64,000 bases of DNA, taken from NCBI GenBank assembly GCA_913775265.1, contig CAJYJH010000041.1, forward strand, positions 124,001 to 188,000, given 5' to 3'. The stretch is from an uncultured Mucilaginibacter sp. Its GTDB lineage: Bacteria; Bacteroidota; Bacteroidia; Sphingobacteriales; Sphingobacteriaceae. Of the stretch, positions 8,373 to 16,583 are shown in pieces (positions within the stretch are counted from its first letter, which is position 1; each line of letters opens with the position of its first letter). The position numbers and the translations under genes are program-made. The notes beneath the pieces are model-generated. The model saw only the letters and a list, made by a program, of their open reading frames with translations, was not told the DNA's origin and did not search any database.

Positions 8373-10292
8373 ATGATTGCAATAAATAACCTGACGTTCG
8401 AGATTGGTGCGCGTGCCTTGTATGATGATGCTAACTGGCATATTAAACCCGGAGAAAAAATTGGCCTGATTGGCGCCAATGGTACCGGCAAAACTACGCT
8501 GCTTAAAATCATTGTTGGCGATTATAAACCAACATCGGGTACTATATCAAAAGCCAAAGATCTGACCATTGGTTACCTGAACCAGGATTTGCTTTCTTAT
8601 TCGTCTGATAAATCTATTTTGCACGTGGCTATGGAGGCGTTTGAGCGCCAGAACCAATTGCATACCGAAATAGAAAGCCTGCTTAAAAAGCTGGAAACCG
8701 ACTACAGCGAGGAATTACTCAATAAATTAAGCGACAAACAACACGAGTTTGAAGCTTTAGATGGTTACAACATCGAATACAAAGCCCACGAAATTTTAGC
8801 AGGTTTGGGTTTTGCCGATGCCGATCAGGAACGCAAGCTAAGCACCTTTTCGGGTGGTTGGCGTATGCGTGTAATGCTGGCTAAAATCCTTCTACAGGCC
8901 CCCGACATTTTATTGCTCGATGAGCCTACCAACCACTTAGACTTACCCTCTATACAGTGGCTGGAAGATTATTTGAGAGACTTTGAAGGTGCTGTAGTTA
9001 TTGTGTCGCATGATAGATGGTTCTTAGATAAGGTGATCAATCGTACAGTGGAGTCGCGTAAGGGTAAGCTTACCGTTTATGCCGGCAATTATTCATTCTA
9101 CCTGGAAGAAAAGGCGTTGCGTGAAGAAATTCAGCGGGGTGAGTTTAAAAATCAGCAATCTAAAATAAAGCAGGAAGAGCGTTTGATTGAGCGTTTCCGT
9201 GCTAAGGCATCGAAGGCCAAAATGGCGCAGTCGCGTATCAAGATGCTGGATAAAATGGAGCGCATTGATGATGTGGATGATGATAACCCTTCGGTAAACT
9301 TCACTTTTAAGTTTGGTAAACAATCTGGCCGTAACGTAACTACCATAGAAAATATCAGCAAAAGCTATCCTAACCTTGAGATATTAAGACATGCTAACGC
9401 CATTATTGAGAAAGGTGATAAGATTGCGTTGATTGGTGCCAATGGTCGCGGTAAATCGACACTGTTGCGTATCATAGCAGATGCAGATAAAGATTTTACC
9501 GGTAAAAGCGAAACCGGGTACAATGTAACGCAAACGTTTTTCGCCCAACACCAGTTGGAGTCATTACACCTGGAAAGCGAAATTTTACAGGAATTACAAT
9601 CCTTTGCACCAAGGCACACAGAAACAGAGCTGCGTTCTATATTAGGTTCGTTTTTGTTTACGGGTGATGATGTATTTAAAAAAATCAAGGTGTTGTCGGG
9701 TGGCGAGAAATCACGCGTGGCACTTGCCAAAGCGTTAACGGCAGATGCTAACTTCCTGATTCTGGATGAGCCTACCAACCACTTGGATATGCAATCGGTG
9801 AATATTTTGATACAGGCGTTGCAGCAGTACGAGGGTACTTTTATTGCTGTATCGCACGATAGGTACTTTTTGGATAATATTGCCAACAAGATATGGTTCA
9901 TTGAGGATTACCAGATCAAAGAATATCCGGGCACTTACCAGGAGTACGAAGAATGGCAAGCTAAACGTAAACTGCAAACCAAGGCGGCAGCACCTGCGCC
10001 TCAACCTAAGAAGGAAGAAAAGAAGGAACCGGTTAAACTGCAGCCTACCGAAGATAAATCTAAACAGTTAAAAAAGCTGAACAGCGATTTAAGCCGTATG
10101 GAGCAGCAAATTGCCGATCTGGAAAATGAGGTGAAGCAACTGGAAAGCCGTTTGGCCGACGAGGAAATTTATAACAACGCCAATAAGCTTAAAGAAACAA
10201 ATAATAACTACAAGCAAAAGCAAAGCGAGGTAAAACGTTTGCAAGACCAATGGGAAACACTGGCGGAGCAAATTATGGAACTGGAAGCTTAA
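8373..10292 (+). CDS. ABC-F family ATPase (ribosome-associated type)
   Basis: This 639-residue soluble protein has two ATP-binding cassettes and no membrane segments. Domain 1 has Walker A GANGTGKTT (34-42), signature FSGGWRMR and Walker B LLLDEPTNHLD. A charged linker helix pair follows (QRGEFKNQQSKIKQEERLIERF region). Domain 2 has GANGRGKST, LSGGEKSRVALAKAL and LILDEPTNHLD. The last 80 residues are a Lys/Glu-rich coiled coil, as in Uup and YdiF. ABC-F proteins act on the ribosome E site to resolve stalling or, in Uup, have also been linked to DNA branch structures. A Uup/YdiF-type housekeeping role is most likely; antibiotic protection is less likely given the long C-terminal coil. It ends at its own terminator. 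Confidence 0.93.
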   Translation: MIAINNLTFEIGARALYDDANWHIKPGEKIGLIGANGTGKTTLLKIIVGDYKPTSGTISKAKDLTIGYLNQDLLSYSSDKSILHVAMEAFERQNQLHTEIESLLKKLETDYSEELLNKLSDKQHEFEALDGYNIEYKAHEILAGLGFADADQERKLSTFSGGWRMRVMLAKILLQAPDILLLDEPTNHLDLPSIQWLEDYLRDFEGAVVIVSHDRWFLDKVINRTVESRKGKLTVYAGNYSFYLEEKALREEIQRGEFKNQQSKIKQEERLIERFRAKASKAKMAQSRIKMLDKMERIDDVDDDNPSVNFTFKFGKQSGRNVTTIENISKSYPNLEILRHANAIIEKGDKIALIGANGRGKSTLLRIIADADKDFTGKSETGYNVTQTFFAQHQLESLHLESEILQELQSFAPRHTETELRSILGSFLFTGDDVFKKIKVLSGGEKSRVALAKALTADANFLILDEPTNHLDMQSVNILIQALQQYEGTFIAVSHDRYFLDNIANKIWFIEDYQIKEYPGTYQEYEEWQAKRKLQTKAAAPAPQPKKEEKKEPVKLQPTEDKSKQLKKLNSDLSRMEQQIADLENEVKQLESRLADEEIYNNANKLKETNNNYKQKQSEVKRLQDQWETLAEQIMELEA

Positions 10293-10306
10293 GCAAAATA
10301 TAGGAT

Positions 10307-10340
10307 AAGCCATGCTGCCACCAGCATGGCTTTATTTTTT
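10307..10340 (+). terminator. Terminator after the ABC-F gene
   Basis: A perfect 11-bp stem AAGCCATGCTG (10307-10317) / CAGCATGGCTT (10322-10332) with a CCAC loop is followed by TATTTTTT. It overlaps the longest reading of the next gene, which argues for a later start there. Confidence 0.9.
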
Positions 10341-10344
10341 GATC

Positions 10345-11610
10345 ATGAGATTATTGGGGATTGTTTGTCTGTTTTTGATGCTGTCATTTTGTGGTTATGC
10401 TCAAAACGCGGCATCATATACCGATCAGGTTTACCGTGGCAGCATTAAAAGCGTAGAGTGTTATAATGCAGTCAAACAAGGATCATTTCCGTTAGTCCAC
10501 TTCCGGACGGATGATCAAATAGTGCTTGCCTTTGATGACTTGGAGGGTCGCAGCCGTAACTACTATTATACGCTGGAGCATTGCGATGCGCAGTGGAATA
10601 CCTCACACTTATCGCCGGCCGAATATCTGCAAAGCTTTACTGAAGATCGTATTATGGATTACAGTTACTCCAGCGGAACCGTTCAAAAGTATATCCATTA
10701 CCAGGTAAAGTTTCCTAATAACAACATCAATCCTAAACTGCCAGGTAATTATCTATTAAAAGTTTATGAGGATAATGACCCTGCTAAATTGATTATTACC
10801 CGCCGTATTTATGTAGCGGCAAGTGCTGTAAGCATAGGTGCAGAAGTTGTGCCTTCAGCCAATGTAGCTTTGCGTGCACAAAATCAAAAACTCAACTTCC
10901 AGATTACCTACGCGGGGTTAAATGTTCAAAACCCTTATACCGACATCAAAGTGGTGGCTATGCAAAATGGTCGCCCCCAAACTGCTCAGTTAAATACACG
11001 GCCAACATACATTCGCGGCTCGCAGCTTATCTATAACGATATAAGTATTAATGATTACGTGGGAGGTAACGAATTCAGGCATTTTGATACTCGTACGCTT
11101 AAACTAAACTCCGAACGTATTGCCCGGATATTTAAAGATACGGCTAATACGGTGTTACTGCTCGGGGATGCAAGCCGTAACGATGAAGCATACTTGTTTC
11201 AGTACGACAATAACGGCAGCTTTTTTATTTTAAACCAGGATGGCCGGGAGCCGGCTACGGATGCAGATTACGCTTACGTGTATTTTAACTTTACGGCACC
11301 ATCCAACCTGCCGAAAGGTGATATTTACGTAACCGGCAGATTTAACAACTACAGCTTAGATCAAAACAGCAAGCTGATATATGGTGCTGCCCGTAACCGC
11401 TATACTCTTTCTATCCCCCTCAAGCAAGGCGTTTATGATTATCAGTATGTTTGGGTAAACGCTGCAACACAGCAAGCCGACACTAAGATATTAGAAGGTA
11501 GCTTTTTTGAAACTGAGAACGATTATCAAATTTTAGTGTACTACCGTGCTCCTGGCGCGCGATGGGAAGAGTTGGTAGGCTATCAGCCGTTAAACACGGG
11601 TAGGCGTTAA
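10345..11610 (+). CDS. Type IX secretion system plug protein (DUF5103)
   Basis: This 421-residue exported protein has a typical signal peptide, MRLLGIVCLFLMLSFCGYAQ. An in-frame ATG at 10312 lies inside the preceding terminator, so 10345 is chosen. The mature part is all beta: an N-terminal domain with VYRGSIKSVECYN, FDDLEGRSRNYYYTLEHCDA and ITRRIYV, and a C-terminal half with YVYFNFTAPSNLPKGDIYVTG and FNNYSLD, like an early-set immunoglobulin fold. This matches DUF5103, identified as the Plug that closes the SprA translocon of the type IX system when idle. Other type IX genes are not in the window, as is usual for this phylum. It implies the organism has type IX secretion. Confidence 0.9.
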   Translation: MRLLGIVCLFLMLSFCGYAQNAASYTDQVYRGSIKSVECYNAVKQGSFPLVHFRTDDQIVLAFDDLEGRSRNYYYTLEHCDAQWNTSHLSPAEYLQSFTEDRIMDYSYSSGTVQKYIHYQVKFPNNNINPKLPGNYLLKVYEDNDPAKLIITRRIYVAASAVSIGAEVVPSANVALRAQNQKLNFQITYAGLNVQNPYTDIKVVAMQNGRPQTAQLNTRPTYIRGSQLIYNDISINDYVGGNEFRHFDTRTLKLNSERIARIFKDTANTVLLLGDASRNDEAYLFQYDNNGSFFILNQDGREPATDADYAYVYFNFTAPSNLPKGDIYVTGRFNNYSLDQNSKLIYGAARNRYTLSIPLKQGVYDYQYVWVNAATQQADTKILEGSFFETENDYQILVYYRAPGARWEELVGYQPLNTGRR

Positions 11611-11670
11611 TGTATATTTAATCCGCAATTTAGTGGAGAAGCATAACACCTGAACACACGCTTAAAATCT

Positions 11671-11678
11671 TATCTTTG
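11671..11678 (+). promoter_or_regulatory. -7 promoter element of the first thioesterase gene
   Basis: TATCTTTG (consensus TAnnTTTG) ends five bases before the ATG at 11684, indicating an independent promoter and a nearly leaderless message. Confidence 0.6.
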
Positions 11679-11683
11679 CTGCT

Positions 11684-12211
11684 ATGCAAGCCAAAAAGCC
11701 CCAGGAATCGTTAGTGATTATGAATGAGTTGGTGTTACCCAACGATACCAACATGATGCATAATTTAATGGGAGGGCGTTTGTTGTACTGGATGGATATT
11801 GCGGCGGCTATGTCGGCCCAAAAGCATAGCAACCGATTGGTAGTAACAGCCTCGGTTGATAATGTATCCTTTCAGCAATCTATCAAACTGGGTGATGCCG
11901 TAACCATTGAAGCTAAGGTAACCCGTGCTTTCAACAAATCGATGGAAGTGCGATTGGACGTATGGGCGCAAAACATCCCCTCAGGTACTAAGGTTAAAAG
12001 CAACGAGGCCTACTATACCTTTGTAGCGCTTGATGAGTTCGGTAAGCCGGTAGCAGCTCCTGAACTGATACCTGAAACTGACGATGAAAAACTAATGTTT
12101 GACGGTGCTTTACGCCGCCGCCAGTTGCGGCTCATTTTAAGCGGCCGCATGGAGCCAAATGATGCTACCGAAATTAAGGCTTTGTTTATGGCGGCTAAAC
12201 ACGAAGTATAG
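11684..12211 (+). CDS. Acyl-CoA thioesterase, hotdog fold
   Basis: This 175-residue cytosolic enzyme of the YciA/BACH acyl-CoA hydrolase group releases CoA from fatty acyl-CoA. NLMGGRLLYWMDIAAAMSA carries the hotdog helix with the conserved Asp. SVDNVSFQQSIKLGDAVTIEA forms the second strand block and TYYTF-like AYYTFVALDEFGKP the third. The C-terminal tail (RRRQLRLILSGRMEPNDATE) is extra to the basic domain. A second member of the family is at 26657-27208 on the other strand, with only modest similarity, so the two probably differ in chain-length preference. The promoter directly before the ATG supports the start. Confidence 0.92.
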   Translation: MQAKKPQESLVIMNELVLPNDTNMMHNLMGGRLLYWMDIAAAMSAQKHSNRLVVTASVDNVSFQQSIKLGDAVTIEAKVTRAFNKSMEVRLDVWAQNIPSGTKVKSNEAYYTFVALDEFGKPVAAPELIPETDDEKLMFDGALRRRQLRLILSGRMEPNDATEIKALFMAAKHEV

Positions 12212-12241
12212 GTAATTTGATAGGTCGCAAGTGAGTATAGC

Positions 12242-12264
12242 GACCATCTCAGTGTACGATGGTC
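12242..12264 (+). terminator. Possible weak terminator hairpin after thioesterase
   Basis: GACCATC (12242-12248) pairs with GATGGTC (12258-12264) over a 9-base loop, about 30 bases after the thioesterase stop. No T-run follows. The remaining stretch to 12411 holds nothing recognisable. Confidence 0.35.
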
Positions 12265-12411
12265 TATCTAATACTTAGCAAGAGTACCTCTCAGAGTTCT
12301 TGTTATATTTTTACTCCTGTATCCATTCTATGATGCTTTGCTGCAATCAAAATTTATAACTGTCTTTCCAGTGCGGGGAAGTTTATCTTAATAATAGAAA
12401 ATTCCTCTCAA

Positions 12412-12446
12412 TAAAAAAGCCTCGTTAGTTTGTCACTAACAAGGCT
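12412..12446 (-). terminator. Terminator of the tRNA-Cys / small protein transcript
   Basis: On the minus strand GCCTTGTTAG pairs with CTAACGAGGC (one G-U pair) and is followed by TTTTTTATTG. It lies 30 bases past the stop of the small basic protein. Confidence 0.88.
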
Positions 12447-12475
12447 CTTCGATTTCTTGAATTAAGAAAAGTAGC

Positions 12476-12649
12476 TTACTTAGCAGAAAGTTGAGCTAAA
12501 ACAGCGTTATTTTTAGCAATTTGGCTGCTTGCTTTCTCTTTAGAGCGGCTTCCTGGCTCCAGGTTAGTAGCTAATTTCAAAAACTGTACTTCTAAGCGAG
12601 ATACGGTTTTATTTCTTCTGTCTTTTCTTTTTAAACGTGTTACGCCCAT
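12476..12649 (-). CDS. Small basic conserved-type protein (57 residues)
   Basis: A short frame between tRNA-Cys and a strong terminator reads MGVTRLKRKDRRNK, then TVSRLEVQFLKLATNLEPG, a Ser/Lys-rich stretch and AKNNAVLAQLSAK. It is very basic at the N-terminus, with an amphipathic helix after it and no signal or membrane segment. I do not recognise a named family. The size, charge and tight placement behind a tRNA recall a ribosome- or RNA-associated small protein, but that is inference. A coding nature is supported by the good ATG, the terminator placed just after the stop, and the absence of any alternative feature here. It is probably co-transcribed with the tRNA, whose 3' end is 33 bases upstream. 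Confidence 0.7.
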   Translation of the reverse strand: MGVTRLKRKDRRNKTVSRLEVQFLKLATNLEPGSRSKEKASSQIAKNNAVLAQLSAK

Positions 12650-12681
12650 GGTAATTTCTCTTTAACGGTAAAACCCTTTAG

Positions 12682-12752
12682 AGGTCGAGAGCGGATTCGA
12701 ACCGCTGTACAAGGTTTTGCAGACCTCTGCCTAGCCACTCGGCCACCCGACC
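12682..12752 (-). tRNA. tRNA-Cys (GCA)
   Basis: All arms fold on the minus strand: acceptor GGTCGGG/CTCGACC (one G-U), D-arm GCC...GGC, anticodon stem GAGGT/ACCTT with loop CTGCAAA giving anticodon GCA, and T-arm AGCGG-TTCGAAT-CCGCT. The discriminator is U, as expected for tRNA-Cys. CCA is not encoded. A -7 element TATTTTTG lies 14 bases upstream. Confidence 0.96.
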
Positions 12753-12766
12753 ATTTTATTGGAGTG

Positions 12767-12774
12767 CAAAAATA
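12767..12774 (-). promoter_or_regulatory. -7 promoter element of tRNA-Cys
   Basis: TATTTTTG on the minus strand (consensus TAnnTTTG) ends 14 bases before the mature tRNA 5' end, the expected spacing for a short 5' leader. Confidence 0.6.
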
Positions 12775-12799
12775 ATTATTTTTTGTACATCGTCAATAA

Positions 12800-13549
12800 T
12801 TATTTAAACCTTTTTCTGCTGATTTCTGAACAAAATAAAGCCGTGGCGATAGAAACGTTCAAAGATTCGGCCTCGCCAACTCTCGGGATGGTGATGGCTT
12901 GGGTAATATATGGCTGGATATTTGGCCGGATGCCGTTGCCTTCATTTCCCATTAAGAGCAAACCCTCATTGCCAAAGTCAGCTTGGTAAATGTTTTCACC
13001 ATCCAGCATAGCACCAAATACGGGTAGTGTTAAAGTAGGTAGCAATGCTTCTAAATCGGTATAGTAAATCTTAACTCTGGCCAGCGATCCCATGGTGGCT
13101 TGCACCACTTTAGGGTTATAGGCATCAACGGTGTCCTCCGAACAAATGAGATGATGGATGCCGAACCAGTCGGCCGTACGGATGATGGTACCCAGGTTAC
13201 CCGGATCTTGTATACCATCAAGCACCAAGCTAAATTTATTTTTTAAAGCCTCAGGTTTTAGTTGCGGCCATTCAGGTAGTTCAATTACAGCCAAAACTTG
13301 CTGAGGGGTGGTAAGACCACTCATTTTTTGAAGCTCCGTTTCTGTTATCTCCTGAAAATTGATTTTCTTTGATAGATTGTGCAATTTTGCATCCGCTGCA
13401 ACGGCGTGGTATACAGTATGTATTTGATAACCGGCTGCTATAAACTCCGATACAGATTTATAGCCCTCGGCTACAAATAAATGGTGCTCACGCCGAAACT
13501 TTTTTTGTTGTAAGGACTTTATTAAACTGATCTGAGATTTTGAAACCAT
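12800..13549 (-). CDS. TrmH/SpoU-family RNA 2'-O-methyltransferase
   Basis: This 249-residue SPOUT enzyme uses S-adenosylmethionine to methylate a ribose in tRNA or rRNA. The N-terminal substrate-binding domain (about 1-85) contains KSLQQKKFRREHHLFVAEG, typical of the 23S/tRNA group. The knotted catalytic domain shows motif 1 DPGNLGTIIRTADWFG with the catalytic Arg, motif 2 LLMGNEGNGI and motif 3 SLNVSIATAL. The exact target nucleotide cannot be read. Its ATG overlaps by 10 bases, head to head, with the TTG start proposed for the tamL gene on the plus strand, so both promoters must lie inside the opposite gene. Confidence 0.93.
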   Translation of the reverse strand: MVSKSQISLIKSLQQKKFRREHHLFVAEGYKSVSEFIAAGYQIHTVYHAVAADAKLHNLSKKINFQEITETELQKMSGLTTPQQVLAVIELPEWPQLKPEALKNKFSLVLDGIQDPGNLGTIIRTADWFGIHHLICSEDTVDAYNPKVVQATMGSLARVKIYYTDLEALLPTLTLPVFGAMLDGENIYQADFGNEGLLLMGNEGNGIRPNIQPYITQAITIPRVGEAESLNVSIATALFCSEISRKRFK

Positions 13550-15921
13550 TTTACCCGGAGACTAAGCTTTACAGCCTTGCAATATTAAGTATTCTTTTAG
13601 CATTTGTAGCAGGTGGTTGCAGCTTAACTCGTGGTATCCCTGATAATCAGTACCTCGTACGCAAAATAACCATCGACAGTGTTGATAAAGAGTTTGCTGA
13701 AGCGTCATATTTATATGTGGACCGTTTGCAGCAACCTAACAGCTGGTTTAACCTGCAGTTGTATTACCTGTTCAATAACAAGGGTAAAAAGGAACTGGGC
13801 GAACCGCCTGCTATTTTGGATAGTAACCTGGTCGAATATTCGCGCATCCAAATTGAGCGTTTTTTACGTAACAAAGGTTATGTAAAGGCCACCGTAAAAA
13901 GCGATATCAAAACTAAAGACAAGAAAGCCTTCCTGACGTTCACCGCCAAAGAGGGGCCTATGTTCCGTATAAGAAACATTCAGGATAGCATCGGCGATCC
14001 TAACGTACAGGTATTATATCGCGTCAACCGAAGGCGTTTTTCGCATGTGCAGCCTGGCGGTCGATACGATGTGGATAGTTTGGCTTACGACCGCGACGAA
14101 TTTTATCAAGTGATGAAGCGTAACGGTTACTATGATTTTTACCGGCAATACATCAATTACAATTATGATACTACGTTTAACAACAGCGTGGTAGACATCA
14201 AAATGATTATTGATAACCCGCCCGGTAAAAAAGAGCACCCAATTTACAGAATCAACAATACCTTAATTACTATTGCCAATCCTTATGGCCGCACCGAGGG
14301 TAAGGCAGACACATTAAAGGTAGATTCGCAGTTTACTTTTGTTGATTACTCGCGCCGGTTTAAACCTAATGCGGTAACACGTTACATTTTTCAGCAAAAA
14401 GGCGATATTTATAATATAGATCAGCAAACATTGACTACCTCGCGTTTATCAGAGCTAAACGTATTCCGTAACGTGCCCAACCCGGTTTATAAAAAACTGC
14501 CTGACAGCGTTAACCGACGGTTAGACAGTCGCATAGATATTATACCGCTCAAACGGATGTCAGACCGTATTGAGGCAGAATACTTGCACTCGGGCCCGGC
14601 GTTTTTTGATTTCTTTTCCAGTTCGGGCTATGGTTTTAACATTGGTAATACCTTCTCCCACCGTAACCTGTTTAAGCAGGCTGAGATTTTACAGTTGAAA
14701 CTGAACTACAGTATCCTTTATGGCGGTAGTCAGTCAGAAATCAGCGGTATTCAAAATCAGGATTTCAAAATAGGGGTTAACCTGGTATACCCACGTATTA
14801 TCTCGCCTTTCAATTTACCTACATTAGGTAAATATGGTGTACCACACACTACGTTCTCGTCAAACTTTCAGCTGTTTTATCAAAACGGATTGGTAAAAAG
14901 GCGCAGCTTTATTAATGCCATTACCTACGATTGGATTGAAACTACCCGGAAGCAGCACTCATTCACACCTATCAGTATCGAATTTACCAACGGTACTATC
15001 GACCCTGTAGCGCGCCAGCAATTGCTTGCTCAAAACCGCTTTTCTTACATTTATCTAATTGGCCGTACGGTGTTTACTGCCAGTACGCAGTACACGTTCC
15101 AGCTGAATGCTAATAAGCTTAATTCACTCGGCAACTTTGTTTATTTCAGAGGATCGGCTGATATTGGTGGTAATACCTTAAACCTGCTTACGAAAGCATT
15201 TAATACCCCGCGTGATACCCTAGGTCAACGCACCTTATTTGGCTATGCATTTGCGCAATATGCCAAAGGCGATGTGGATTTGCGTTTTTACCGTCGTTTA
15301 GGCGAAGGTGAAAGGCAATTGGTATTCCGGATCAATCCAGGTATCGGCGTTCCATTTGGTAATAGTAACCAATTGATATTTGAAAAAAACTTTTATGCCG
15401 GTGGCGCTAACGATATACGTGCATGGTTACCGCGTACGCTCGGGCCGGGACAGTTTAATCGCGCAACTTATCCTGATAAAATAACCCGGGATCGTTTAAA
15501 ATACCTGGATCAGTTTGGTGAAATTAAGATTATCGGTAATCTGGAGTACCGCACAAAGCTGGTAGACGACTTTTATGGTTCAAAATTAAAAGGCGCCTTG
15601 TTTGTGGATTTCGGTAATATATGGCGTTTGAAAGAAGAGGTTGGTGTACCTAACGGCCAGTTTAAACTAAGCAATCTGTATCAATCTACAGCGGTTGGTA
15701 TTGGTGGAGGTTTGCGTTTCGACCTGACTTTCTTCGTATTCAGGTTAGATGCTGCGTTTAAATTTAAAGATCCTCAGTTTACCGGATCAGACCAATACGT
15801 GTTAATTAAGCACTTTAATGAGTTATTTAAGAGTGGCTCGTTCAAACAAACCTATAACGACACCAACAGCGAACCATACCGTTTTATGCAGCTGAACTTT
15901 GGTATTGGTTTGCCGTTTTAA
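13540..15921 (+). CDS. TamL-type Omp85 lipoprotein (first copy)
   Basis: This 793-residue outer-membrane protein begins with a lipoprotein signal (LAILSILLAFVAGGC, lipobox AGGC). POTRA-like repeats follow over about residues 30-330 (for example FLRNKGYVKATVKSDI and MKRNGYYDFYRQYIN). A C-terminal 16-strand Omp85 barrel ends in LNFGIGLPF and contains the conserved FYAGGANDIRAWLPRTLGPG turn. In Bacteroidota, TamL replaces TamA as partner of TamB. There is no ATG: a stop lies at 13528, and TTG 13540 gives a normal signal peptide. It is not linked to a tamB; a second copy at 36973 is. A role in outer-membrane assembly or lipid transport is expected. Confidence 0.88.
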   Translation: MKPFYPETKLYSLAILSILLAFVAGGCSLTRGIPDNQYLVRKITIDSVDKEFAEASYLYVDRLQQPNSWFNLQLYYLFNNKGKKELGEPPAILDSNLVEYSRIQIERFLRNKGYVKATVKSDIKTKDKKAFLTFTAKEGPMFRIRNIQDSIGDPNVQVLYRVNRRRFSHVQPGGRYDVDSLAYDRDEFYQVMKRNGYYDFYRQYINYNYDTTFNNSVVDIKMIIDNPPGKKEHPIYRINNTLITIANPYGRTEGKADTLKVDSQFTFVDYSRRFKPNAVTRYIFQQKGDIYNIDQQTLTTSRLSELNVFRNVPNPVYKKLPDSVNRRLDSRIDIIPLKRMSDRIEAEYLHSGPAFFDFFSSSGYGFNIGNTFSHRNLFKQAEILQLKLNYSILYGGSQSEISGIQNQDFKIGVNLVYPRIISPFNLPTLGKYGVPHTTFSSNFQLFYQNGLVKRRSFINAITYDWIETTRKQHSFTPISIEFTNGTIDPVARQQLLAQNRFSYIYLIGRTVFTASTQYTFQLNANKLNSLGNFVYFRGSADIGGNTLNLLTKAFNTPRDTLGQRTLFGYAFAQYAKGDVDLRFYRRLGEGERQLVFRINPGIGVPFGNSNQLIFEKNFYAGGANDIRAWLPRTLGPGQFNRATYPDKITRDRLKYLDQFGEIKIIGNLEYRTKLVDDFYGSKLKGALFVDFGNIWRLKEEVGVPNGQFKLSNLYQSTAVGIGGGLRFDLTFFVFRLDAAFKFKDPQFTGSDQYVLIKHFNELFKSGSFKQTYNDTNSEPYRFMQLNFGIGLPF

Positions 15922-15933
15922 GATTTGTAGAGT

Positions 15934-16383
15934 TTAACCGCGAAACTTATCAAGTAATACGCTAAGCGAATTGGCTTCTTCTTCGGTAAGGTTATGTTTA
16001 AACAAATCTGAGGTTTTAAACTCTGCATCCATTTTAGCCAATATCTCGATGCCTTTTTCACTGATGTGAATGTCCACTGCGCGACGGTCGGTATTATTGG
16101 TGCAGCGGGATACCAACTCTTTCTGCACCAGGCGGTCAACAATGCGCGAGGCGTCCGACATCTTGTCGATCATGCGCTCTTTAATCATGTTGATAGTTGC
16201 CGGTTTGGGGCTTTGGCCACGCAGAATGCGTAAAACGTTAAATTGCTGACTGGTAAGGTTATACTTTTCGAAATGAGAACGAAGCAGGTTACTCATCCAA
16301 CTATAAGTATATGATATATTGATGACCGCCTTATGGTAGTTATCTTCAAATTTATCACTCTGAATTTCGTCTTCTATTCTCAT
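15934..16383 (-). CDS. MarR-family transcriptional regulator
   Basis: This 149-residue winged-helix dimer regulator has N-terminal helix AVINISYTYSWMSNLLRSHF, then LTSQQFNVLRILRGQSP, a recognition-helix region MIDKMSDASRIVDRLVQKELV, and wing NNTDRRAVDIHISEKG with the conserved DRR. The C-terminal helix ends NSLSVLLDKFRG. The ligand and targets are unknown. It converges on tamL with 12 bases between stops. A near-consensus -7 element TATACTTG lies about ten bases before the ATG, so it has its own promoter. MarR proteins commonly regulate themselves and neighbours; here the candidates are the DUF5522 operon or nothing local. Confidence 0.93.
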   Translation of the reverse strand: MRIEDEIQSDKFEDNYHKAVINISYTYSWMSNLLRSHFEKYNLTSQQFNVLRILRGQSPKPATINMIKERMIDKMSDASRIVDRLVQKELVSRCTNNTDRRAVDIHISEKGIEILAKMDAEFKTSDLFKHNLTEEEANSLSVLLDKFRG

Positions 16384-16421
16384 ATCAATTACAAGTATAA
16401 TAAATATGATTTTAGCGTTTG

Positions 16422-16580
16422 CTATTTTTTAATACGTTTTGTCTTTTTACCGCGTCCGTAATGCCAGGGACAATGCAGGCATTTGTTCTTGCAACAGTTA
16501 CCTCGTTTTAAATGGTAGGCTTCGGTAAACACATAATTTCCGTCTTCATTTATGTAGTAGTCAACTCCTTCAATCAGCAT
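16422..16580 (-). CDS. DUF5522 small cysteine-rich protein
   Basis: A 52-residue frame encodes MLIEGVDYYINEDGNYVFTE, AYHLKRGNCCKNKCLHCPWH and a basic KKTKRIKK tail. The CC-x3-C-x2-C cluster followed by H resembles a small metal-binding site and matches the DUF5522 pattern (GxCCxxxCxHCPY). The role is unknown. The ATG is three bases after the stop of the MBL nuclease, so translational coupling in the nusB-coaE operon is likely. It is the last gene of the run. It could bind Zn or Fe-S; nothing more can be read. Confidence 0.82.
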   Translation of the reverse strand: MLIEGVDYYINEDGNYVFTEAYHLKRGNCCKNKCLHCPWHYGRGKKTKRIKK

Positions 16581-16583
16581 ATT

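Noticed and set aside
9365..9901. 178-residue frame antisense to the ABC-F gene
   Set aside because: It lies wholly inside a well-supported gene, is Cys/Ser-rich as expected for the reverse of Gly/Ala/Lys codons, and has no motif or promoter.
10312..10344. Upstream ATG for the type IX plug gene
   Set aside because: It lies in the stem of the ABC-F terminator, and the later ATG at 10345 begins a standard signal peptide.
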